A stretch of 64,000 nt of DNA from Ephydatia muelleri (Eukaryota > Porifera > Demospongiae > Spongillida > Spongillidae), in the NCBI GenBank assembly GCA_013339895.1, contig JABACO010000065.1:1-64000 (forward strand), read 5' to 3'. Of this stretch, positions 11,510 through 20,249 are shown in pieces (the first letter of the stretch is position 1; the number at the start of each line of letters is the position of its first letter). Position numbers and translations under genes: made by a program. The notes under the pieces are model-generated. The model searched no databases, had not been told where the DNA came from, and worked only from the letters and a program-made list of their open reading frames with translations.

Positions 11510-12355
11510 TAGAAAAGGGTGGAAAATGCGAGTCTCAAACAAAATACACCTGTGCTGCCTTTTCAAAGGAGCTCTTCACATGCTTTGCAATAGACATACG
11601 CAATGACACTGTTGATTTCCCAACAAGTTTCTGCAGAGCGTGCAGACGTGCTATGTGCATAGTACAAGAAGCAGCAGTAAGCATACAGGTGTATGGTAAA
11701 GCCATACAACTGGCTACAACATTGTCCCAGTACCTGCAAGGTAAACATATTGACCTAAGTGTGTATACCTACACTTGTAATTATACAGGAACCCACACAC
11801 CAGAAGCTGGCTCCACTTACATGTAAAGGAGGTAACCCACAGAAACCTGGGCGACAATCAGGTGTCACACCAAATGCCTTGCTTGATGACATCAACACTA
11901 TTGCACCACCAAAGGTTGTGTGTCACAGAACGGAACCACAGTTAGCCCCAACACAAGTACTTCCAGTAACAGACTTACTTAAGTGCCAAATGTGTGAACA
12001 ATGCTGGTGCAGCACTTACAGTTGTATGTACAAAGTGCATCACTGACTACATACATGTAGCAACATCTGCCAGCACTCAGTGTCCATGCTTTGAAGAGAG
12101 TGCCGTGAACTTACTGCCAAGTTCAGTGCAGCCGCTCCAGCACTGCAGTTAAGGACCTTGCTACATATAAAGACCATTTGACTAGAACAGTCAAGTGTGA
12201 AGGATTTACGCTGCCATGATTGTAGGAGAGTCTAGTCCTCTTCTCTCCAGTCTGGTAGAGGAAAATGAAAGATGCAGCAAGAAGAGAGCTGAATTGGTAA
12301 GTGGAATGCACTTTAGTATATGGATTATTTGCACCCTCTGATACAATACGAGGGT

Positions 12356-12376
12356 GGGGGGGGGGGGGGGGGGGGG
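12356..12376. repeat. Poly-G tract (21 G)
   Basis: A pure G run inside the intron-like sequence between the pieces ending KKRAEL and beginning EQMIAEA. Confidence 0.95.
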
Positions 12377-12850
12377 TCATGTGAAAGTTACACAACAATG
12401 TACATGCACCTCTTTTTAACCTCAAACATGAACATACATCTGATGCATGTAGGAACAAATGATTGCTGAAGCTAGAAAAGTGTCTGAGGGACCCTTTGTG
12501 AAGGGAATGGAAGCAGCTCTCCAGTCTCTAAATGTACAGTACCAGCAATATAATGGCGGGCGCAGTCATAGGCAACCATGTACACAAGTCATTGCAGGTA
12601 AAGCGAAATAAATGTAACATACTTTATATCATCTTTATTCCATTTCAAGATCAACATACGCACACACTGTGCTCATCCCTAATTGACACTGCATTGAAGC
12701 ACACGCCCCAACTGGTCGAGAAGCAACTGCTCTGTGTGAGAAGTGACCAGGAAAAGGGTTCACAACATTATTTACTCTGGTTGAAGTTGGTGGATTTGTG
12801 TGTGATGTGTGTGGTATTAATGAGAGTTATAGAGTGCTTGTGTAAATAGA

Positions 12851-13276
12851 TAAAACTCAAGGAGTGACTTAAAACTGATAGCTATATGTATGCCAATCAT
12901 GGATGCAGCTTCTATGGTTGATCTAAGCTGGAGTGTGGGACATTAATTGTCCAGTCTATATGTTTGAAGGGATGGCTCGGTGTGAGGATAGATAGTGTTG
13001 AGGAGGGCCTCTGTACATTCTGCCTTGCATGCATGTATACGCACTTCATGGTGCCAGTACAACACTTGCATTTATTCTTGCATTAAGCTGGTAAAGCCTT
13101 ATTATGGTAAGTTGATCTTTGTTTGAAAGTGATGTGGTTTGATTCTTATTATAAAATGCACATTGTTCTTAACAACCACGAATTGGACAAAACCACAAAA
13201 TTGAGCCTGATGAAAGTTGTAATGTACATCAGTGAAACAAGATAGATGCCTCCCAAATATGCATCATGCATTACAC
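12851..13276. other. No gene seen
   Basis: Unremarkable sequence without motifs, ending at the target site of the LTR element that follows. Confidence 0.5.
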
Positions 13277-13281
13277 CATAT

Positions 13282-14189
13282 TGTAGTAACGCAACAACCA
13301 GTGGAAATATACCACAAAAGGACAGCACAATCACACACCAACAGCCTGCTGCTGGTTCTACCTGTCTACCACTGTCCTGCGCATGCGCACTCTAATTCAT
13401 GCACACGATATGGTTCATACACTACTCTACACTCCTCTCCAATTAAGTCTGTTTTCCTCTTCCATAATAGTCAGGGGGTTTCCTTTGCCTCATCGGTTAA
13501 CGAGGTTGCTGAGAGTGCATTTCAGGGACTGTCACTGTCTTTGGAGTAGTTGCGGTTGACTTGCTCGAACCTGTCTTCCCATCGTCAGGTTCCACCACAA
13601 CTGGTACCACTGGTTCCTGCACAGCCTGATGCGATGGTAGCAGCTTTGAATCAGGAGATGGTAACTTTTCTGTGACCTTTTTTTCATTACTGGCGTCCTT
13701 AGCACTATTTTCTGGCAGTGAGTCTTCATAAGTGATACTGTGATCATCCTCTGTGGGTGTTACTGACTCTGCTTCATGGCGATGCTTAATATGATCAACA
13801 TGACGCCTCCAAAACACACTTGTTCTTCTGTATGGTCAAGCCTGCTTCCTGTAACCTGCTTAACACCTGCTCCAAAGCCTGCAGATGTTGGGCATCATCT
13901 TTTCCTGTCACTAAAATGTCATCAATATAGCAGATCACTCCCGCTATGCCTTGCAAAATGGAGTCCATTGCCCGCTGAAACAATGCAGGGGCAGAAGCCC
14001 TTCTTGAGAACCCGTCGAAGAGCCACCCTCGTCGCCAAATGTAGTAACGCAACAACCAGTGGAAATATACCACAAAAGGACAGCACAATCACACACCAAC
14101 AGCCTGCTGCTGGTTCTACCTGTCTACCACTGTCCTGCGCATGCGCACTCTAATTCATGCACACCATATGGTTCATACACTACTCTACA
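13282..14189 (-). mobile_element. Internally deleted Gypsy element with both LTRs
   Basis: Two 150-bp direct repeats (13282-13431 and 14040-14189), nearly identical and bounded by TG...CA, flank 608 bp of interior. The element is on the minus strand. A primer-binding-like TTGGCGACGAGGG follows the 14040 LTR in element sense, and GGAGAGGAG precedes the other LTR as polypurine tract. A perfect 5-bp target duplication, CATAT, lies at 13277-13281 and 14190-14194. Gag, protease, most of RT, RNase H and most of integrase are missing, so it is non-autonomous. Both LTRs contain TGCGCATGCGCA (13378-13389 and 14136-14147). Confidence 0.92.
13500..14030 (-). pseudogene. RT fragment fused to integrase C-terminal fragment
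   Basis: In element sense, an RT piece follows directly after the primer-binding region (SRRASAPALFQRAMDSILQG, catalytic YIDDILVTG, EAGLTIQKNKCVL). Next, in a different frame, comes the end of integrase (WRRHVDHI) and a charged Ser/Pro-rich tail to about 13500. The junction after KCVLEASC marks a deletion that removed the end of RT, RNase H and most of integrase. A second deletion removed everything before the RT core. Confidence 0.85.
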
Positions 14190-14194
14190 CATAT

Positions 14195-14545
14195 GGCTTC
14201 TGATTCCTAGTCACACAAGCTGTGTCCAGAAAATCAAATCTGTCACCCATGTTTGTGGCAGCTGTTGCTTCATACTGGTACCACAATTGATCTGATGTTT
14301 GCTCTTCTGTGTACAAAATGATTGGTATTGATCCCTATCATCAGGTAGGCTATGTAAATTACCATTAACTTTACACACTGTATAATGATGTCTAAATATC
14401 TGGCCTTGCAATGTAATTACTAAGCTCAGTTTCTCAGCTAATCAGCAGATTCAAGCAATCGTAGACACAACATTTTAGGTGCACGCATGATGTGCACACA
14501 GTTTATGTGCACATGTTTATTCCCTGTACACGTATTGCTACACAT
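14195..14545. other. No gene seen
   Basis: AT-rich sequence with no motif I can support. It ends at a CACATTTAG acceptor-like site. Confidence 0.4.
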
Positions 14546-14549
14546 TTAG

Positions 14550-14672
14550 GCCTTCATTGGAAAAGAAACTGTTCTGATTGCAGTTGGAAAGGTTGGTGAC
14601 CATGTGCAAGATGAAATATGTAGTCGTATGGAAGTACAGGTCAATGACAGCATGGAAGAACAAAGCAAATGA
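14550..14672 (+). CDS. Possible exon just outside the minisatellite (unknown protein)
   Basis: After CACATTTAG the + strand reads AFIGKETVLIAVGKVGDH, then QDEICSRMEVQVNDSMEEQS and a TGA at 14670. A frame change would continue into NDTAEEGNNNGDGG, which is acidic like the minisatellite downstream. It may be the upstream exon of a gene that once contained the acidic repeat. No family recognised; the call rests on an acceptor-like site and open frame only. Confidence 0.3.
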   Translation, partial: AFIGKETVLIAVGKVGDHVQDEICSRMEVQVNDSMEEQSK

Positions 14673-14809
14673 CACTGCAGAGGAAGGTAATAACAATGGA
14701 GACGGAGGAAGAGGCCGATGTGTGGTGGAAACAACGACACTAGCTATGACGTAGGGGAATTATAGTACTGCCAGTGAGGGTACAATGGGAGGGCCAATAA
14801 TGGTATGGA

Positions 14810-17363
14810 AGAAGAAGCTAATGGTGCTGTAGATGAAGAGGCCAGTGATGTGTGGAAGAAGATGGATGAAGATGCCAGTGAAGGTGTGGATAAAGAGGCC
14901 AGTGATGGTGTGGATGAAGAGCCAGTGATGGTGTAGATGAAGAGCCAGTGATGGTGTGGATGAAGATGCCAGTGTTGGTGTGGATGAAGAGGCCAGTGAT
15001 GGTGTGGATGAAGATGCCAGTTATGGTGTGGAGGAAGAGGCCAGTGAAGGTGTAGATGAAGATGCCAGTGAAGATGTGGATGAAGAAGCTAATGGTGGTG
15101 TGGATGAAGATGCCAGTGAAGGTGTGGATGAAGAGCCAGTGATGGTGTGGATGAAGAGGCCAGTGAAGGTGTGGACGAAGAGGCCAGTGATGGTGTGGAT
15201 GAAGAGGCCAGTTATGGTGTGGATGAAGAGGCCAGTTATGGTGTGGAGGAAGAGGCCAGTGAAGGTGTAGATGAAGATGCCAGTGAAGATGTGGATGAAG
15301 AGGCCAGTGATGCATGAAGAGGCCAGTGATGGTGTGGATGAAGAGGCCAGTGAAGGTGTGGATGAAGGTGTGGATGAAGATGCCAGTGATGGTGTAGATG
15401 AAGAGGCCAGTGAAGGTGTGGATGAAGAGGCCAGTGAAGGCGTGCATGAAGAGGCCAGTGAAGGTGTGGATGAAGGTGTAGATGAAGATGCCAGTGATGG
15501 TGTGGATGAAGATGCCAGTGAAGGTGTAGATGAAGAAGCCAGTGAAGGTGTGGATGAAGATGCTAATGGTGGTGTGGATGAAGATGCCAGTGATGGTGTG
15601 GATGAAGAGGCCAGTGATGGTGTGGATGAAGAGGCCAGTGATGGTGTGGATGAAGAGGCCAGTGATGGTGTAGATGAAGAGGCCAGTGATGGTGTAGATG
15701 AAGATGCCAGTGAAGGTGCGGATGAAGATGCTAATGGTGGTGTGGATGAAGATGCCAGGGCCAATGAAGGTGCGGATGAAGATGCCAGTGATGGTGTGGA
15801 TGAAGAGGCCAGTGAAGGTGTAGATGAAGTGGCCAGTGATGGTGTGGATGAAGAGGCCAGTGAAGGTGCGGATGAAGAGGCCAGTGATGGTGTGGATGAA
15901 GAGCCAGTGATGTGTGGATGAAGATGCCAGTGAAGGTGTGGATGAAGAGGCCAGTGATGGTGTGGATGAAGAGGCCAGTGAAGGTGTGGACGAAGAGGCC
16001 AGTGAAGGTGTGGACGAAGAGGCCAGTGATGGTGTGGATGAAGAGGCCAGTTATGGTGTGGATGAAGAGGCCAGTTATGGTGTGGAGGAAGAGGCCAGTG
16101 AAGGTGTAGATGAAGATGCCAGTGAAGATGTGGATGGAGAGGCCAGTGAAGGTGTGGACGAAGAGGCCAGTGATGGTGTGGATGAAGAGCCAGTGATGGT
16201 GTAGATGAAGAGGCCAGTGAAGGTGTAGATGAAGATGCCAGTGATGGTGTGGATGAAGAGGCCAGTGAAGGTGTGGATGAAGAGGCCAGTGATGGTGTGG
16301 ATGAAGAGGCCAGTGAAGGTGTGGATGAAGGTGTGGATGAAGAGGCCAGTGATGGTGTAGATGAAGATGCCAGTGATGGTGTAGATGAAGAGGCCAGTGA
16401 AGGTGTGGATGAAGAGGCCAGTGAAGGCGTGGATGAAGAGGCCAGTGAAGGTGTGGATGAAGGTGTAGATGAAGATGCCAGTGAAGGTGTGGATGAAGAT
16501 GCCAGTGAAGATGTGGATGAAGAAGCCAGTGAAGGTGTGGATGAAGATGCTAATGGTGGTGTGGATGAAGATGCCAGTGATGGTGTAGATGAAGAGGCCA
16601 ATGAAGGTGTGGATGAAGAGCCAGTGAAGGTGTGGATGAAGATGCCAGTGATGGTGTGGATGAAGAGGCCAGTGATGGTGTGGATGAAGAGGCCAGTGAT
16701 GGTGTGGATGAAGAGGCCAGTGATGGTGTAGATGAAGAGGCCAGTGATGGTGTGGATGAAGAGGCCAGTGATGGTGTAGATGAAGATGCCAGTGAAGATG
16801 TGGATGAAGAAGCCTGTGAAGGTGTGGATGAAGATGCTAATGGTGGTGTGGATGAAGATGCCAGGGCCAATGAAGGTGCGGATGAAGATGCCAGTGATGG
16901 TGTGGATGAAGAGGCCAGTGAAGGTGTAGATGAAGTGGCCAGTGATGGTGTGGATGAAGAGGCCAGTGAAGGTGCGGATGAAGAGGCCAGTGATGGTGTG
17001 GATGAAGAGCCAGTGATGTGTGGATGAAGAGGCCAGTGAAGGTGTGGATGAAGATGCCAGTGATGGTGTAGATGAAGAGGCCAGTGAAGGAGTAGATGAA
17101 GATGCCAGTGAAGATGTGGATGAAGAAGCTAATGGTGATGTGGATGAAGATGCCAGTGATGGTGTGGATGAAGATGCCAGTGATAGTGTGGATGAAGAGG
17201 CCAGTGATGGTGTGGATGAAGATGCCAGTGATGGTGTGGATGAAGATGCCAGTGAAGGTGTGGATGAAGATGCCAGTGAAGGTGTAGATGAAGATGCCAG
17301 GGAAGGTGTGGATGACAGGCCCAGTGATAGGATGAAGGGGCCCAGTGATGGAGTAGATGAATG
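14810..17363. repeat. 24-bp minisatellite, left arm (about 106 units)
   Basis: The unit on the + strand is close to GCCAGTGAAGGT followed by GTGGATGAAGAG (24 bp, 8 codons). Because 24 is a multiple of 3 and the unit lacks stops, several frames on both strands stay open: acidic A-S-E-G-V-D-E-E on +, and S-S-S-T-P-S-L-A on -. Common variants differ mainly at unit positions 9, 15 and 24, all in the same codon phase. Occasional 23-bp units (GAAGAGCCAGTG, for example near 14920, 15128, 15900, 16187, 16616 and 17006) shift the frame. A matching array lies inverted at the right end of the window. Confidence 0.97.
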
Positions 17364-18010
17364 AGACAGTGATGGTGTAGTTGGAAACAGTGATGTTGTA
17401 CAAGGGCTAGTAGCGATGTCATAGAAGGGACCATACAAAATGAAGTCACTGATCTTCAGGAGGAGGTATGGAGCCTGTGGCAGAGGAAGATCTGTACTTG
17501 TATTGTTATGCAGCAGGCACACAGTTCAGAGAGGTATATGGGTTAAAAATGATTCATTATGCCTATTGTAGTTTAATGATCAAATACAACTATTGTGGAA
17601 ATGGTTTCATGGTACCTGTGTTGGAGAAACAGAAGTGGAATCATGCATCAATCATTCATATTGTCAACATGCACCACAAGATGCATTGTTGTTCCTTTAT
17701 ATTATGAAGGTAAAGCACATGAAGAAAGTATACTACCTGTATGTATGACTAGGTATCATCAGCAGCAGTTGCATAACAAAAGGGAGAACGTTGTGTTCAC
17801 TTTGCACAAGCACTTATGTACAGATCAATAAACTGGTATAGTTGGAAAGCAGTAGCCCGACAGGCACACCTAGCAGCTAAATTTGCTACTTTTTCATTAC
17901 ATGCAGGCCACAACCACTGAATTTCAGCCGAATGAGGAGAGATTTGCATTGTTTCATGTAATGGCAGTACTAAACAAATCAGGTTCCCTCCCCTCTGCTC
18001 TTTCTTGATC
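17364..18010. other. Arm sequence between minisatellite and PHD exons
   Basis: Shared with the right arm at about 56720-57131 and 61410-61470. Contains the empty site of the right-arm Gypsy near 17430 (GGTCC on the complementary strand). The block 17592-17677 lies in direct rather than inverted orientation relative to 56883-56967 of the right arm, showing a local inversion. Short open frames here were not called as genes. Confidence 0.6.
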
Positions 18011-18017
18011 CTTTCAG

Positions 18018-18254
18018 GCTGCTGTATTGCCTTTGTCGTCAGCCCTATGATGCTGACAGGTAGTAATGTATTAGGTGTGAGGTGTTTTTATAACTCGGAT
18101 ATGAATACTAGGTTCATGATTGGAAGTGACTATTGCGATGAATGGTACCATGGCAGTTGTGTGGGTGTTGACGGACAAAGATGAAAGGGAAATGAAGCAT
18201 ACAAATGCCCAACGTGCACATCACATTCAATTGATACACCTTTCTATACTGAAG
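18018..18254 (+). pseudogene. PHD-finger exons, defective
   Basis: Exon 18018-18059 (after CTTTCAG) gives LLYCLCRQPYDADR. A 52-bp intron (18060-18111) joins in phase to an exon starting 18112 that gives FMIGSDYCDEWYHGSCVGVD. After a frameshift, EAYKCPTC follows, with a GTTAGT donor at 18255. This is the C4HC3 pattern of a PHD finger, a histone-tail reader domain. One zinc ligand is lost: the usual CDxC before the Trp is SDYC. A TGA interrupts the frame after VDGQR. The right arm keeps only the first exon, and its acceptor there is changed from AG to AA. The parent protein is unknown. Confidence 0.65.
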
Positions 18255-18668
18255 GTTAGTGATATTCCATACCTAATTGTTTTGATCAGGTGTGTAAACA
18301 TTAAAAAAAAAGGAAGGTGAAGAATTAGGAGGTGGAGGCATGCAAATTCAAAAGGTACTATAACACAGCATGCTACTACTATTTGTAGCTACCTGAATTT
18401 ACAAAAGAGAGATCTGCATGCATTTTTCGATCCCTTAATCTGCATACTGGCAGTGCATTCGAATGACCGCAGCCACAGTCAGGATCCTTTTCTATAAGCA
18501 AATCGGCGTGCGGGATGCAAATTTTGCAGAGAAGTTTCCCCATCAATCTAGAGTACATGTTTGTGCTGCTGGGCTGTCACAGATAGATCAGTCCTGTTCT
18601 TTTGCCCTTAAATGGCACTTGGAAAAAAAAAAACATTTCTCGTAAACAAGTTCCTGTTCCTGTTGCAG

Positions 18669-18988
18669 AACTCATAACCAACGATCATACAGTACTTTCT
18701 TTATGCTATTTCATGGAGACCTTTAGCCGTGCTGAAGGACTGCTGCTTGGATTCTATTCAATGGTCAAGCCACAACAGTTAATTGACCGCAGTAAAGTCC
18801 AGTTGCTTAGCATCATTTGTGTGTACAACTTAGAATCCTTACAGGACTACCTTGAGCCTACATTCCGGATTGTTACAAGAGCCGGTACTGCTAAGGATTT
18901 AGGAAAGCTGTCACAACATGCTTGTACCAGTCATGTGATGAATATACTGCAAAAAGTGGATAACAAAGTATATGTTTGGTTTGGCTGA
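18669..18988 (+). CDS. Conserved arm exon of unknown function
   Basis: After a polypyrimidine stretch and GTTGCAG the frame reads ELITNDHTVLSLCYFMETFS and then continues through YNLESLQDYLEPTFRIVTRA to KVYVWFG and TGA at 18986-18988, about 106 codons. The right-arm copy (56223-56460, minus) keeps the frame with few changes (S to N, Q to K, N to H), though it has an extra I codon and an upstream deletion. An open frame in both copies hints at coding constraint or recent duplication. A further open stretch at 18463-18645 precedes it. No family recognised. Confidence 0.45.
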
Positions 18989-19025
18989 GAAAAACCAATA
19001 TTATAGTATTGGGTATCAGTTACCA

Positions 19026-19191
19026 TGTAACGGATCCGCCATGTTCACGCCTGCGCAGTCTCATTCGCAGACTCTTCTAGAACATTACGATTATGCCATT
19101 GTTTGTATATAAGGACTTATTTTTGTATGCATGTCAGTCTGTACTTTGTGCTAATCTCTAATATCTTGCTGCTGTGATTCGGCCACTTACA
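19026..19191 (+). repeat. 5' LTR (166 bp) with TATA-like box
   Basis: Very short LTR. TATATAAGG at 19106-19114 is a promoter candidate. TTGGCGTAGTCGG follows directly at 19192 as the primer-binding site candidate. Confidence 0.9.
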
Positions 19192-19208
19192 TTGGCGTAG
19201 TCGGCAGG

Positions 19209-20249
19209 ATGTCTGGGAAACCTTTGCTCCTGCCAGAAATATACAGCGGAGAGTCTCAATGTTGGAGCGACTGGATAGAGCACTTCGAAAGTGTAGCAGC
19301 ATTGAACAAATGGGCCGCTGAAGACGAGAAACTGAAATGGCTTAAGGTAAGACTCGCTGGTAAGGCAAGGACGGCTTTCCAAAAGCTCCCAAGAAACGTG
19401 CGGGAGGAATACGGTGAGTGTTTGAAGGCTCTAAAGCAACGTTTTGAACCTGACAGCAAGAAGGAGCTCTATGTGGCAGAGCTTCACACACGCACGAGGC
19501 GTAAGGACGAAGACTGGGCCACCTTTGGTGATGCCCTTAAGGTGCTGGCAGACAAGGCGTACAGCGACTTAGAGGAAAAGGCTCGAGAGAGGTTAGCATT
19601 GACTCAATATCTTGCGCATATCGAGAACCCGCAGATAGCTTTCGGAGTGCGGCAAAAGCGGCCGGAAACGGTGGATGCTGCGGTGACCGCCACGATAGAA
19701 CTGGAGTCCTAACTCGGGTCTACTAGTGGTGCGCAAAAGGGAAATATTGCAACAACTGCTGCCGCTGGCCCTGAAACATTGGCTGAGGCATTGAAGGTTC
19801 TAAACGACAGGCTACAGAAGTTGGAGGTTTTGGTGGTGAACAAGGCTGAATCTTCAAGTGCAGGTAAACCGATATCCCAGGGAACTACGCAAGGGCGAGG
19901 AGCTGAGAAAAAGAGACCTACGTGCTGGCACTGCGGGAGAAAAGGCCACATTGCACGAAATTGCTGGGAACGCCAGTCGCAACAGTCGCAGGGAAACTTC
20001 AAACCCCTCGGAGGCACGGGCCAGCCACGAGGGGAAGGACATGTGAAGGCCCAGAAAAAGATGGTAACCGTACCAACTTTATCCGTATCTAGCGCTATCA
20101 GTTTTAGTGTGTCTGGCATGATAGGAGCTTGTCCTCTTGAACTTTTGGTAGACACTGGGGCTACTGTGTCATTGTTAAATGTAAACATGTGGAATAAATC
20201 GACAGTACCAAGTTGTCCTTGGAACAATGGACTGGTAAAAAGCTTGTAG
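19209..20249 (+). pseudogene. Gypsy gag with zinc knuckle, plus start of protease
   Basis: Starts at the ATG at 19209, 17 bases after the LTR. The capsid-like part (residues about 1-165) contains W-rich and LKVRLAGKA motifs. An in-frame TAA at 19710-19712 interrupts it, after which the same frame continues through a coiled region, a CCHC zinc knuckle (CWHCGRKGHIARNC, about 19921-19962) and the aspartic protease motif LLVDTGATVSLL (about 20144-20180). The frame breaks at about 20215 and moves to the following pol frame. The stop may be a mutation; suppression in this family cannot be excluded from sequence alone. Confidence 0.85.

Larger units (their letters stand above)
10826..12850 (+). pseudogene. 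Decayed multi-exon zinc-finger gene, possibly RAG1-N-terminal-like
   Basis: Host-like coding pieces lie on the + strand on both sides of a Gypsy fragment: LPTKKAVIEVMLYLLHP and SNAADMLTSAL (10826-11015); CAAFSKELFTCFAIDIRND...FCRACRRAM (about 11530-11650); CQMC...VVCTKCITDYI...STQCPCF (about 11980-12100, RING-like spacing but frameshifted); KDHLTRTVKCEGF; LSSLVEENERCSKKRAEL followed by a GTAAGT donor (about 12291); then EQMIAEARKVSEGPFVKGM...VQYQQYNGG, shifting frame into AVIGNHVHKSLQ before another GTAAAG donor; and LIDTALKHTPQLVEKQLL. This order recalls proteins related to the N-terminal zinc-binding part of RAG1 that occur in invertebrates. That assignment rests on memory of motif style only. 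Several frameshifts and the insertion argue for a pseudogene. Confidence 0.4.

Noticed and set aside
14810..17363. CRISPR-like array
   Set aside because: Units are contiguous with no unique spacers, and the setting is an animal genome.
15021..17522. 833-codon minus-strand ORF rich in Ser/Thr/Pro as a mucin gene
   Set aside because: It is the stop-free 24-bp minisatellite read on one strand; the other strand is almost equally open, and 23-bp units shift it between unrelated peptides. Kept as a repeat with a note on codon-phase bias.
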